DNA of 47,846 nucleotides from an uncultured Oscillospiraceae bacterium (lineage in GTDB: Bacteria > Bacillota > Clostridia > Oscillospirales > Oscillospiraceae), in the NCBI GenBank assembly GCA_934565795.1, contig CAKTIM010000016.1, positions 1-47,846 of the forward strand. The letters are read 5' to 3'. Below the pieces are notes generated by a model. That model searched no databases. It saw nothing but the letters and a program-made list of their open reading frames with translations, and was not told the DNA's origin. The position numbers and the translations under genes were made by a program. This document shows positions 7,728-16,181 of the stretch, piece by piece; the stretch's first letter is position 1; every line of letters starts with the position of its first letter.

Positions 7728-8375
7728 CCCCCGTAGGGGCGGCTACCAGCCGCCCGAAACCCCACGGTTTCGATAGCAGTCCGTTGAATGAAAGCCGGAA
7801 AAACAACTGAGTTCCGTAGGGGTCGGCAACCTGCCGACCCTCAACCTCACGGTTTCGGAAGCAGTATAGATGAACGTATAACAACAAAGGATACACCCCC
7901 AAGCTTCCCTGTGGGGTGTTGCAGAGCGCAGCGAATCTTTAATTACAATCATTGCCGGTGGCAATGATACAATAATTAATTAGCTGTCGCCGCAGCGACT
8001 GAAGAGGGCACTCAGGTGATGGTTTCGTGGGAGATTTGACTAAAGAGGTACAGTGTTCAACACTTTGAGTCCGTAGGGGTGGTGCTCCGCGCAGCGAATC
8101 AAAATATCAATGATTGCCGGGGGCAATCATACAATTGATTCATCGGATACCAGCCGCCCGCAACCCAACGAACGTGAGCTGTATAGACCAACCGCTCAAT
8201 CCCGGTACCCAGCGGGGCGACAAATTGCCGCCCCCTACGAACTCAGAAAATTTTTGTGCATTCCACTCACCGTACTGCTATCGAAGTGACAACGTTGCGG
8301 GCGGCTGGTATCCGCCCTTGTGGATGGGGTGCGTACCATTCAACATACCGCTCTGTTCCGTTACGCTGGGGGGCA
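7728..8375. repeat. Hairpin repeat array 4 with nested insertion
   Basis: Order of units: a variant A palindrome (GGGCGGCT-ACC-AGCCGCCC, perfect 8-bp stem, about 7737-7755), C palindrome 7820-7840, palindromic element 7917-7981, CGCAGCGACTGAAGAGGGC arm, an A unit interrupted after GTAGGGG by a second palindromic element (8080-8143), B palindrome about 8214-8234, and a degenerate inverted A unit near 8298-8320 ending CCCTTGTGG. It separates the fibre gene from the lysis genes, a 690-bp gap with no other gene. Confidence 0.9.
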
Positions 8376-8413
8376 AATCAATTCAAACTACATAAAAAAG
8401 GAGAAATTCCCCT

Positions 8414-8974
8414 ATGACTACAATGCAAATTCAGCATCTTTTGGGGTATCTGGGTTATTATTCCGCTGCGGTGGATGGCGCTTGGGGGGCGCAGAGCAGC
8501 GGGGGGTGCCGGCGATTTCAGGCGGAGCATGGCCTGACGGCGGACGGTGTGCCCGGCCCGGCGACGCAGAAGCGGCTCCTTGAGGCCGTGGCCGATCCGG
8601 CGCGGCCGGAGCCGGATATCCCGGAATTCTGGCAGGATATCCAGTATTTCACCCGTTCAGACCCCTATATCGCCTGCTCCTGCGGGCGCTGCGGGGGCTT
8701 CCCGGCGGAGCCGTCGGAGCGGCTGATGCGCCTGGCGGACGCGGTGCGGCGGCGGGCGGGGCGGCCCATGGTGCCCACCTCCACCGTGCGCTGCAAGGAG
8801 CACAACGCGGCGGTGGGAGGCGTGGCCAATTCCCGGCATCTTCTGGGGCAGGCCATGGATTTCCAGATCCCCGGCCTGACGGCCCAGGAAATTCTGGCCC
8901 TTGTCCGCCAGCAGCCGGAGGTGGCCTACACCTACGCCATCGACGGCAGCACCGTCCACATGGACGTGACCTAG
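8414..8974 (+). CDS. Phage endolysin: peptidoglycan-binding domain plus M15 peptidase
   Basis: A 186-residue lysis enzyme. Residues 4-60 form a PG_binding_1 domain (VDGAWGAQS... FQAEHGLTADGVPGPATQKRL). Residues 72-186 form a peptidase M15-type D-Ala-D-Ala carboxypeptidase-like domain with the zinc ligands visible as H142 and D149 (SRHLLGQAMDF) and H182 in VHMDV. It would cleave the stem peptide of peptidoglycan at the end of the phage cycle. The ATG is preceded by AAAAAGGAG. It is followed 9 bp later by an XhlA-like gene and then a holin, the usual lysis cassette. Confidence 0.85.
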   Translation: MTTMQIQHLLGYLGYYSAAVDGAWGAQSSGGCRRFQAEHGLTADGVPGPATQKRLLEAVADPARPEPDIPEFWQDIQYFTRSDPYIACSCGRCGGFPAEPSERLMRLADAVRRRAGRPMVPTSTVRCKEHNAAVGGVANSRHLLGQAMDFQIPGLTAQEILALVRQQPEVAYTYAIDGSTVHMDVT

Positions 8975-8983
8975 GAGGCAGCC

Positions 8984-9211
8984 ATGGAAGCCATTATTGC
9001 CGCCGTGATCACCGGGGCCATGACCCTGGCCGGGGTGCTGATCGCCAACGGCCGGGCCGCCGCCGTCACCGAAACCAAGCTGGAGGAGCTGACCCGGGAG
9101 GTTCGCCAGCACAACAATTTTGCCCGCCGCATGCCGGTGGTGGAGGAGCAGATCAAGTTCATCAACCACCGCCTGCGGGGCCTGGAACAGAAAGGAGAAC
9201 CGCATGATTAA
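8984..9211 (+). CDS. XhlA-like phage lysis membrane-associated protein
   Basis: A 75-residue protein with one N-terminal transmembrane segment (EAIIAAVITGAMTLAGVLIA). A charged helical region follows (KLEELTREVRQHNNFARRMPVVEEQIKFINHRLRGLEQK). Size and layout, placed between endolysin and holin, recall the XhlA/haemolysin family that helps export of phage lysins, although in XhlA the membrane segment is usually C-terminal. RBS TAGGAGG lies at 8973-8979. It overlaps the next gene by 8 bp. Confidence 0.6.
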   Translation: MEAIIAAVITGAMTLAGVLIANGRAAAVTETKLEELTREVRQHNNFARRMPVVEEQIKFINHRLRGLEQKGEPHD

Positions 9212-9455
9212 TTGGAAAGTCCGCCTGAAAAACAAAGCCTTCTGGCTCTGTGCCATCCCCGCCGCCCTGCTGCTGGCCCAGACGGTGGCCGCCCTGTTCG
9301 GGGTGCAGTGGGATTTCAGCGCCCTGGGAGAACGCCTCCTGGCCGTGGTCAACGCCCTCTTCGCCCTGCTGACCATCCTGGGCGTGGTGGTCGACCCCAC
9401 CACCCAGGGCCTCCCCGACAGTCCCCGCGCCCTGACCTACAAAAAGCCGCAGTAA
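9204..9455 (+). CDS. Phage holin, phiLC3-like
   Basis: An 83-residue membrane protein starting at ATG 9204 after AAAGGAG (9191-9197). The start 'MINWKVRLKNKAFWLCAIPAALLLAQ' is typical of phiLC3-family holins. There are two transmembrane segments (about 14-32 and 45-65) and a conserved end 'GVVVDPTTQGLPDSPRALTY'. It would make the membrane lesion through which the endolysin reaches the wall. It is the last gene of the phage module; the efflux operon starts 138 bp later on the same strand. Confidence 0.85.
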   Translation: MINWKVRLKNKAFWLCAIPAALLLAQTVAALFGVQWDFSALGERLLAVVNALFALLTILGVVVDPTTQGLPDSPRALTYKKPQ

Positions 9456-9592
9456 GCGCCCTGCCCCGGAGAATTCTTCACACAATGTTTACACCCGCCG
9501 GCATTGCTTTTTCAGAAATTTTTCAGAACTGGCTTCTACCATAGAAAGAAAATCACCACGGGCGGAGATCGCTTCGCCGGGAAGGAGCAGGT

Positions 9593-11302
9593 ATGTTCAG
9601 AAAGGCCAAGCAGGAGATGTCCGCAGGCGGGGACGAGGCGCTGTTTCAGGCGCTGGGGAAGAGCAAGCGGGCCAAGCGGCGCAGAGTTCTGCGCACGGTG
9701 ATCATTCTTGTGTGCGTTCTGGCGGCGGGCGTGACCGGCGGCGTCATTTATCTGCGGCAGCAGGTGCGCGAGCAGTTCGCCTCGTCCGGGCAGGAGGTGC
9801 TCAGCGCGGCGGCGGAGCGGGGGAGCATCAGCACAGTGGTCTCCGGCTCCGGCACGCTGGTGAATGTGGACACCGAGACGGTCTGCGTCCCTTCCGGGGT
9901 GGAGGTGACCGAGACGCTGGTGGAGTACGGCGACGCTGTTCAGACCGGCGACCTGCTGGCCATTGTGGATATGGCCAGCGTCCGCACCGCCATGGCCAGC
10001 CTCCAGGAGGAAATTGAGACCCTGGACGACGAGATCAGCGACGCCAAGGGCGAGACGGTGAGCAGCACCGTCGCCGCCGGGGTGCAGGGCCGGGTCAAGC
10101 GGCTCTATGCCCAGCAGGGCGACAGCGTGGAGGCGGTGATGGTGGAGCACGGCGCGCTGGCCGAGCTTTCGCTGGACGGCTACATGGCCGTGGACATCGC
10201 CTGCACGCTGTCCGCCGGAGAGACGGTGACGGTGACGCTGCCCGACGGCAGCACCCTGAGCGGCGCGGTGGAGCGCAGCGTGGGCGGCACCGCCACGGTG
10301 CTGGTCACCGACAACGGCCCCGGCGCGGACGAGGAAGTAACGGTGACGGACGCCCAGGGCGAAGCCCTCGGCACGGGGACGCTGTACATCCACAGCCCCC
10401 TGAAGGTCACCGGCTACGCGGGCACCGTCAGCTGGGTCAGCGCGGCGCTGAATCAGACGGTTTACGCCTCCTCCTCCCTGTTCACCCTGACGGACACCGC
10501 CACCAGCGCCAGCTACGACGCCCTGCTGCGCAGCCGCAGCGAGAAGGAACAGACCCTGCTGGAGCTGTTGCAGCTACAGCGGGACGGCGGCCTCACCGCG
10601 CCCATCTCCGGCAGCGTCTTTTCCGTGACCGACCTGGAGGAGGACGCGGCCGCCACGGACATTGTGGTGCTGTCGCCGGATGTGAGCATGTCCGTCACCA
10701 TCAGCGTGGACGAGTCGGATATCCTGGCCCTGGCCCTGGGGCAGACGGCCAGCGTCACCGTCAGCTCCGTCAGCGACATGCCCCTCAGCGGCGTGGTAAC
10801 GGAGATCGACAAGACGGATTCCTCCGGCTCCTACACGGCGGTGGTCACCCTGGACAAGACCGCGGGAATGCTCCCCGGCATGACGGCCAGCGTGGACGTG
10901 CGCATCCAGGGCGTGGACGACGCCATCCTCATCCCGGCGGACGCGCTGCACCAGACCAGCGCCGGCTACTTCGTATACACCTCCTACGACGAGCAGACCC
11001 AGGAATTCGGCGGCAAGACCGACGTGGTTCCCGGCCTGAGTAACAGTAGCCTGGTGCAGATCAAGTCCGGCCTCAGCGAGGGGGACACCGTATACTATAC
11101 CGAGGCCGTCACCTTCAGCTTCGATTTCGGTTCCATGCCCGGCGGCGGCAGACGCGGCTCCAATTCCGACAGCGGCTCCGGCGGTGCGCCTGACTTTGGC
11201 GGCGGCGGTATGCCCGACTTCGGCGGCAGCGGCGGCATGCCCAGCTTCGGCGGCAATGGCGGCAATGGCGGCGGCCCCGGCGGCATGCCCGGCCAGGGCT
11301 GA
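9593..11302 (+). CDS. HlyD/MacA-like efflux adaptor protein with Gly-rich tail
   Basis: A 569-residue membrane-fusion/adaptor protein. A basic N-terminus leads into one transmembrane segment (about 32-53: RTVIILVCVLAAGVTGGVIYL). Then come a lipoyl-like half motif (VPSGVEVTETLVEYGDAVQTGDLLAIVD), a short helical hairpin (about 130-150), a second lipoyl half (GRVKRLYAQQGDSVEAVMVEHG), beta-barrel domains and 'AGMLPGMTASVDVRI'. The last 55 residues are Gly-rich with repeats of GG.PDFGG/GG.PSFGG. It would couple the ABC transporter downstream to substrates outside the membrane. RBS AAGGAG is at 9581-9586. A paralogue is the fourth gene of the operon. Confidence 0.85.
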   Translation: MFRKAKQEMSAGGDEALFQALGKSKRAKRRRVLRTVIILVCVLAAGVTGGVIYLRQQVREQFASSGQEVLSAAAERGSISTVVSGSGTLVNVDTETVCVPSGVEVTETLVEYGDAVQTGDLLAIVDMASVRTAMASLQEEIETLDDEISDAKGETVSSTVAAGVQGRVKRLYAQQGDSVEAVMVEHGALAELSLDGYMAVDIACTLSAGETVTVTLPDGSTLSGAVERSVGGTATVLVTDNGPGADEEVTVTDAQGEALGTGTLYIHSPLKVTGYAGTVSWVSAALNQTVYASSSLFTLTDTATSASYDALLRSRSEKEQTLLELLQLQRDGGLTAPISGSVFSVTDLEEDAAATDIVVLSPDVSMSVTISVDESDILALALGQTASVTVSSVSDMPLSGVVTEIDKTDSSGSYTAVVTLDKTAGMLPGMTASVDVRIQGVDDAILIPADALHQTSAGYFVYTSYDEQTQEFGGKTDVVPGLSNSSLVQIKSGLSEGDTVYYTEAVTFSFDFGSMPGGGRRGSNSDSGSGGAPDFGGGGMPDFGGSGGMPSFGGNGGNGGGPGGMPGQG

Positions 11303-11313
11303 GGAGGCGCAGC

Positions 11314-11985
11314 ATGATCGATATCAAGGAGCTTTGCAAATATTATCTGGTGGGCGACGAGCGGGTGCGCGCCCTGGATCATGCCACGCTGCATGTGTAT
11401 CCGGGGGAATTCGTCAGCATCATCGGCCCCTCCGGTAGCGGCAAATCCACGCTGATGAACATCATCGGCTGCCTGGACGTGGCGGACGCGGGCAGCTACC
11501 GGCTGGACAATCTGCCCATCGAGGCCTATTCGGAAAATCAGCTGGCCCGCATCCGCAATGAGAAGATCGGTTTCGTGTTCCAGCAGTTCAACCTGATCCC
11601 CAAGCTCTCCGCCGAGGAAAATGTGGAGCTGCCCCTGATCTATCAGAAGGTGCCCCGCTCCGAGCGGGCCGGCCGGGTGGCCGCCGCCCTGGAGCGAGTG
11701 GGGCTGGAAAAGCGGGGCAAGCACCTGCCCACGGAGCTTTCCGGCGGCCAGCAGCAGCGGGTGGCCATCGCCAGAGCCATCGTCACCCGCCCCAAGCTCA
11801 TCCTGGCGGACGAGCCAACGGGGGCCTTGGATTCCAAAACCACCCAGGAGATCATGGATATCTTCCACGACCTGAACCGGCAGGGCAACACCATCGTCCT
11901 CATCACCCATGACAGCGATGTGGCCCGGCAGGCGGCCCGCTCCATCCACATTCTGGACGGAAGAACCTCGGAGGTGAAGCTGTAA
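11314..11985 (+). CDS. MacB/LolD-type ABC transporter ATP-binding protein
   Basis: A 223-residue ATPase with complete motifs: Walker A GPSGSGKST (about residues 39-47), Q-loop FVFQQFNL, signature LSGGQQQR, Walker B LILADEPTGALD and the switch His in LITHDSD. Length and sequence fit the MacB/LolD/FtsE class, which drives type VII (mechanotransmission) transporters. It starts 11 bp after the adaptor gene with GAGGAGG upstream. Its TAA overlaps the ATG of the permease gene (TAATG), so the two are translationally coupled and act as one complex at the cytoplasmic membrane. Confidence 0.95.
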   Translation: MIDIKELCKYYLVGDERVRALDHATLHVYPGEFVSIIGPSGSGKSTLMNIIGCLDVADAGSYRLDNLPIEAYSENQLARIRNEKIGFVFQQFNLIPKLSAEENVELPLIYQKVPRSERAGRVAAALERVGLEKRGKHLPTELSGGQQQRVAIARAIVTRPKLILADEPTGALDSKTTQEIMDIFHDLNRQGNTIVLITHDSDVARQAARSIHILDGRTSEVKL

Positions 11986-13175
11986 TGCTATCGTTTAAAA
12001 TGGCACTGCGCTCCATCGGGGCCAACAAAATGCGGGCGGTGCTGACCATGCTGGGCATCATCATCGGCGTAATGGCCCTGGTGGTGCTGGTCAGCCTGGT
12101 CAGCGGGGCCACCTCCTCGGTGACGGATACCATCTCCAGCCTGGGCAGCGACCTGCTCACCGTCACCGTCTCCGACGACAAGGGCCGCCCCGTCACCCTG
12201 GATACCCTACAGGAGTGGTCGAAAGGCGAACCGGCCCTGGGCCTGCTGGCCCCGGTGGCCAGCGACAGCGTCACCGGCCGGGCCAACGGCACCAGCCGCA
12301 GCGTGACCCTCTACGGCACCACCGTGGACTATTATGATATCCAGGGCCTCCAGCTCTCCCAGGGCCGCTGGCTGAAGCAGTCCGATATGGACAACAATAC
12401 CTACGCCTGCGTCCTCAACGAAACGGCGGCGGAAAAGCTCATCGGCTATTCCGACTGCGTGGGCCAGGGCATTCTGCTGAACAATGTGCAGTATACCATC
12501 GTGGGCGTGCTCCGGGACGACGACAACAACCTGACCCGCGTCTTTTCCTCCGGCAGCCTGGTGGCCTATATTTCCTATGGCTCCTTGCAGCGCCTTTCCA
12601 CCACCGTGGCCGGGGAGATCACCAGCTTCTATGTCAGCGCCCCGGAGGGCGGCACCATGGAGGCGGCGGAAACGGCCATGACGGATATCCTCATGGAGCG
12701 CTTCGAGGAGGACGAGGACGCCTTCTCCGTCTCCAACCAGAGCGCCCTGGAGGATACCATGAGCAGCGTCACCTCCATGCTGACGGTGATGCTGGGGGGC
12801 ATTGCCGCCATCTCCCTGGTGGTGGGCGGCATCGGCATTATGAATATTATGATGGTCACGGTGACCGAGCGCACCCGTGAGATCGGCATCCGCAAGGCCA
12901 TCGGGGCCAGCCGGGGCGTGATATTGAAGCAGTTCCTCATGGAGGCGGTGGTGCTGTGCATGATGGGCTGCTGTCTGGGCATCTTCCTGAGCTGGGCCAC
13001 GCTTCAGATCGTCAATACCGTGGTGGTCAGCCTGGATATGCGCTTCGGGCTGAATATGACGGTGGTGCTCATCGCGGTGGTGTTCTGCTTCTTCATCGGC
13101 ATTGTGTTCGGATTGTATCCGGCCAACAAGGCCGCCAAGATGAAGCCCATCGACGCGCTGCATTATGGAGGGTAA
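11985..13175 (+). CDS. MacB-like ABC transporter permease (FtsX family)
   Basis: A 396-residue permease. One N-terminal transmembrane helix (about 15-45, MLGIIIGVMALVVLVSLVSG) is followed by a large extracytoplasmic MacB_PCD domain (about 50-265). Three C-terminal helices form the FtsX domain, with the hallmark 'GGIGIMNIMMVTVTERTREIGIRKAIGASR'. Length matches Firmicute members. It pairs with the ATPase just upstream, probably as a homodimer, to export antimicrobial peptides, glycolipids or similar substrates; the substrate cannot be read from sequence. Confidence 0.92.
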   Translation: MLSFKMALRSIGANKMRAVLTMLGIIIGVMALVVLVSLVSGATSSVTDTISSLGSDLLTVTVSDDKGRPVTLDTLQEWSKGEPALGLLAPVASDSVTGRANGTSRSVTLYGTTVDYYDIQGLQLSQGRWLKQSDMDNNTYACVLNETAAEKLIGYSDCVGQGILLNNVQYTIVGVLRDDDNNLTRVFSSGSLVAYISYGSLQRLSTTVAGEITSFYVSAPEGGTMEAAETAMTDILMERFEEDEDAFSVSNQSALEDTMSSVTSMLTVMLGGIAAISLVVGGIGIMNIMMVTVTERTREIGIRKAIGASRGVILKQFLMEAVVLCMMGCCLGIFLSWATLQIVNTVVVSLDMRFGLNMTVVLIAVVFCFFIGIVFGLYPANKAAKMKPIDALHYGG

Positions 13176-13179
13176 GCAA

Positions 13180-15348
13180 GTGAAACGCAATCATAAAAAG
13201 CGGGCCCGGCGCGCCGTCGCCTGGGCGCTGGCCGCCTGCCTGGTGGCGGGCCTGGCGGTGATGCCCATGCTGGCCGCCCGGCAGGAGACCGCCGGGGAGC
13301 AGGCCGCCATCCGCTCCGCCCAGCCGGAATACCGGGATATCGATACCCGCCTGGTGGGCGGCGGACAGCTGGCGGGTCAGGCAGCCGTCGCCGTGGAGCT
13401 TCCGGCGGAGGTAAAGCTGACGGGCTACCTGGTGGAAAACGGCGACACCGTCCAGGCCGGGGATGCCATTGCCGCCGTAGACCCGGTGAGCGTAATGACT
13501 GCCATCGCCGCCGTGCAGCAGACGCTGGAGCACCTGTCCGGGCAGATCGCCGACGCGGCCTCCTCCGCCTCCACCCAGAATCTCACCGCCATCTCCGGCG
13601 GCGTGGTGAAGACCCTCTATGCCCAGCCGGGGGATAATGTGCAGGATGTGATGCTGGCGCACGGGGCATTGGCGGTGCTGTCGCTGGATGGCTATATGGC
13701 CGTGCAGCTGTCCGCCTCCGCCCAGCCGGGGCAGACGCTTACCGTCACCCTGCCTGACGGCACCCAGGTTCCGGGAACGGTCTATTCCAGCGTGAACGGC
13801 ACCCTCACCGTGACGGTGGAGGACGACGGCTACCCGGTGGGGGCAACCGTCACCGTGGCGGATGCGGCGGGGGAAAGCCTTGGCTCCGGGGCGCTGTACA
13901 TCCTCAGCCCCTGGAACGTGACGGCCTACGCCGGAACCGTGTCCCAGGTGTACGCGGTGGAGGGGGCCTCGGTGTACGCCGGGCAGACCCTGCTCCGGCT
14001 GGAGGGGCTGGGAGCCTCCGGCACATATCAGCAGCTGGTGGATCAGCACCACGAGTATGAGACGCTGATGCAGGAGCTGTTCCGGCTGTACCAGACGGAA
14101 ACCCTCACCACCCCCTGTGACGGAGTGGTGACGGGCATCGACCCGGACGGGGACTTCCTGCTGCAAAGCGCGGATTCCTCCGGCCTGGCCGGAAAGGCGC
14201 TGGTTCTCATGTCCGATGTGGAATACCTGTCCGACGACCCGACGGAGGAGCCGGAGCAGCCCGGCCAGGATGCCCCCCAGGAGGACGGCGGGGACGAAAA
14301 CAAGGATGGAAACGAAGAGAACGGCGGGAATCCAGACCCGGAGCCGGAGCCAGACCCAGACCCGGAGGAACCGGCCTGCACCGGCGCGGCGGACTGCCCC
14401 GCCAAGACCCACAACCCCGGCTGCCTGTCCCAGCAGCCGTCCCATACCTACTGGGGTTACCCGGCCAAGATCATCACCCTGGCCGGTACCAGCGCCGCCG
14501 TGCGGCGGGCGGAGACCGCCGTCGCCGTGGAGGATCTGGCGCAGCTGCCCAGCGTCAGCACGGATGCCGCCGCCATGACCGTGGAGCAGACCTATGAGAG
14601 CAGCCTCTTCTCCGGCCTGTCCGCCGGGGATACGGTGCTGCTGGTGTTCGACGAGACGGGGACGCTGGTCATGGTCGCCTGGCTCTCCTCCGAGCCGGCC
14701 CAACCCACCGAGCCGACGGAGCCCACCGGCCCCACCCAGCCGACGGAGCCCACCGATCCCACAGCCCCCACCCAGCCCGGCGGCGGTCAGAGCGGCGGCT
14801 TCTCCGGCGGAGGCGGCGCATCCTTTGGCGGCGGTCAGCAGACCCAGAGCAGCTTCACCCTGTACAGCCTGGAAAAAATCACCGTGGCTTCCGTCACCTC
14901 CCAGGCGCACATGACCCTGGAAATCACCGTGGACGAGCTGGACATCACAAAGGTGCAGCCGGGCCAGTCCGCTGCCGTCACCCTGGACGCCCTGCCCGGA
15001 GAGCGCTTCGAGGCCACCGTCTCCCAGGTGGCCGCCAGCGGCACCAACGAGGGCGGCAGCAGCAAATTCACCGTGGAGCTGACCCTGGAAAAGGACAGCC
15101 AGATGCTCCCAGGCATGCAGGCCAGCGCCTTCCTCACCCTGGATACCGCGCAGAACGTCCTGTGTGTCCCCGCCGCCGCCCTGGGCGAGGAGAACGGCGA
15201 GCCCGTCCTCTACACCGCCCTCGACTCGGACACCGGCACCCCCACCGCCCCCCTCAGCGTCACCCTCGGCGCCGCCGACGCCGACTACACCCAAATCCTC
15301 ACCCCCCTCCCATCCAACACCACCGTATACTACCCCTACTACGAATAA
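13180..15348 (+). CDS. Second HlyD/MacA-like adaptor, paralogue of first gene of operon
   Basis: A 722-residue protein. Start taken at GTG 13180, because GGAGGG (13166-13171) sits 8 bp upstream; the in-frame ATG at 13165 overlaps that RBS. It has a basic start, one membrane segment (AVAWALAACLVAGLAVMPMLA), then lipoyl and barrel domains clearly homologous to the first adaptor (shared LYAQ.GD...HGAL..LSLDGYMAV). An acidic Glu-Pro-Asp linker (about 355-395), a Cys/His motif (CTGAADCPAKTHNPGC), a Pro-Thr-Glu linker, a Gly-rich segment and a C-terminal barrel (MLPGMQASAFL) follow. Two adaptors around one ABC pair is unusual. Confidence 0.8.
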   Translation: MKRNHKKRARRAVAWALAACLVAGLAVMPMLAARQETAGEQAAIRSAQPEYRDIDTRLVGGGQLAGQAAVAVELPAEVKLTGYLVENGDTVQAGDAIAAVDPVSVMTAIAAVQQTLEHLSGQIADAASSASTQNLTAISGGVVKTLYAQPGDNVQDVMLAHGALAVLSLDGYMAVQLSASAQPGQTLTVTLPDGTQVPGTVYSSVNGTLTVTVEDDGYPVGATVTVADAAGESLGSGALYILSPWNVTAYAGTVSQVYAVEGASVYAGQTLLRLEGLGASGTYQQLVDQHHEYETLMQELFRLYQTETLTTPCDGVVTGIDPDGDFLLQSADSSGLAGKALVLMSDVEYLSDDPTEEPEQPGQDAPQEDGGDENKDGNEENGGNPDPEPEPDPDPEEPACTGAADCPAKTHNPGCLSQQPSHTYWGYPAKIITLAGTSAAVRRAETAVAVEDLAQLPSVSTDAAAMTVEQTYESSLFSGLSAGDTVLLVFDETGTLVMVAWLSSEPAQPTEPTEPTGPTQPTEPTDPTAPTQPGGGQSGGFSGGGGASFGGGQQTQSSFTLYSLEKITVASVTSQAHMTLEITVDELDITKVQPGQSAAVTLDALPGERFEATVSQVAASGTNEGGSSKFTVELTLEKDSQMLPGMQASAFLTLDTAQNVLCVPAAALGEENGEPVLYTALDSDTGTPTAPLSVTLGAADADYTQILTPLPSNTTVYYPYYE

Positions 15349-15353
15349 CCCCA

Positions 15354-16100
15354 CCGCCCCCCCGTGGGGGCGGATACCAGCTGCCCACAACCCAACGGTT
15401 TCGGAAGCAGTAAGTTGAATGGTAATATGTAAAATTCTCTGAGTCCCGTAGGGGTCGGCAACCTGCCGACCCTCAACCCCACGGTTTCGATAGCAGTAAA
15501 GAACAACGTATACCGTAAAAGGATACATCCCCAAGCTTCCCTGTGGGGGAAGCTGTCGCCGCAGCGACTGAAGAGGGCACTCAGCGTATGGCTTTGAGAG
15601 AGACCCAACTAAAAAGGTACAGTGTACAACGTTTTGAGTGCGTAGGGGCGGATACCAGCCGCCCGCAACGTCGCGGAATTGAGCTGTCAGTTGAATGAAA
15701 ATTGCCAAAAGCTTCTGAGTTCGTAGGGGGCGGCAATCTGTCGCCCCGCCGTCTACCGAAATTGAGCGTTTCGTCTATACAGCTCACGTTCGTTACCTTT
15801 CGGGCGGCTAATATCCGCCCCTACGGGTGGCCTGCTTTCATTCACCGCACCCTTTCAGAAAATCCTACTGCGTCAGGCCCTCTTCAGTCAGCCCTACGGG
15901 CTGCCAGCTAATAAATCGAGGTATGATTGCCACCGGCAATCATTGATATTTTGATTCGCTGCGCGGAGCACCACCCCAAGGGAAGCTTTGGTGGTAGCGG
16001 AAGCTGGTACCATTCAACGGACTGCTATCAAAACCGCCAGGTTGAGGGGCGACAAATTGCCGCCCCCTACGGGCTCAGAAACTTTTGGCGGCGTCCATTC
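15354..16100. repeat. Hairpin repeat array 5, holding an 'empty site'
   Basis: Begins 5 bp after a stop with a variant A unit (CGTGGGGGCGGATACCAGCTGCCC). Next come C palindrome 15452-15472 and an uninterrupted AAGCTTCCC...GGGGGAAGCTGTCGCC arm (15533-15560), which is the empty form of the site occupied by the palindromic element in arrays 2, 3, 4, 6, 7 and 8. Then A (about 15646-15664), B and inverted A units follow, with a reversed palindromic element at 15910-15973. A last B palindrome near 16047-16067 ends CCTACGGGC. No gene is seen. Confidence 0.9.
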
Positions 16101-16138
16101 AACCGGCAGTTCTTGCTGCCGGGGCGGTTAGGAGGCGC

Positions 16139-16167
16139 TTGACAAACGGGCTTAATGGCGGTATCAT
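16139..16167 (+). promoter_or_regulatory. Promoter of cbiA riboswitch transcript
   Basis: TTGACA at 16139-16144 and TATCAT at 16162-16167, separated by exactly 17 bp. Transcription would start near 16174, a few bases before the riboswitch P1 helix. This is the best -35/-10 pair upstream of the cobalamin genes. Confidence 0.8.
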
Positions 16168-16181
16168 AGCGGAAAAAAGAG

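Noticed and set aside
8114..8395. Small open frames within the repeat arrays (also near 5194-5614, 26882-27094 and 39036-39330)
   Set aside because: They run through the palindromes, have no proper RBS, and their 'proteins' recur only because the repeats recur (for example the NPTNVSC...QPLNPGTQRGDKL-like peptides). They are shadows of repeat DNA.
9504..9545. Promoter between holin and efflux operon
   Set aside because: TTGCTT and TACCAT are about 27 bp apart and no other pair has proper spacing, so no promoter is called, although one is likely in the 138-bp gap.
13093..15708. An 871-codon open frame antisense to the second adaptor gene
   Set aside because: The high-GC plus-strand gene has strong G/C third positions, which removes stops from this antisense frame. 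The product is low-complexity (Gly, Arg, His rich), has no RBS-supported start and no recognisable domain. The same applies to long frames at 2008-3714(-), 6081-7628(-), 24148-25575(-), 27058-28860(+), 36077-37393(+), 39185-40540(+), 40519-42465(+), 42738-44327(+) and 45521-47638(-).
16104..16122. CCGGCAG-TTCTTG-CTGCCGG hairpin just upstream of the cbiA promoter as a terminator
   Set aside because: No T-rich tract follows; it may be the edge of the repeat array.
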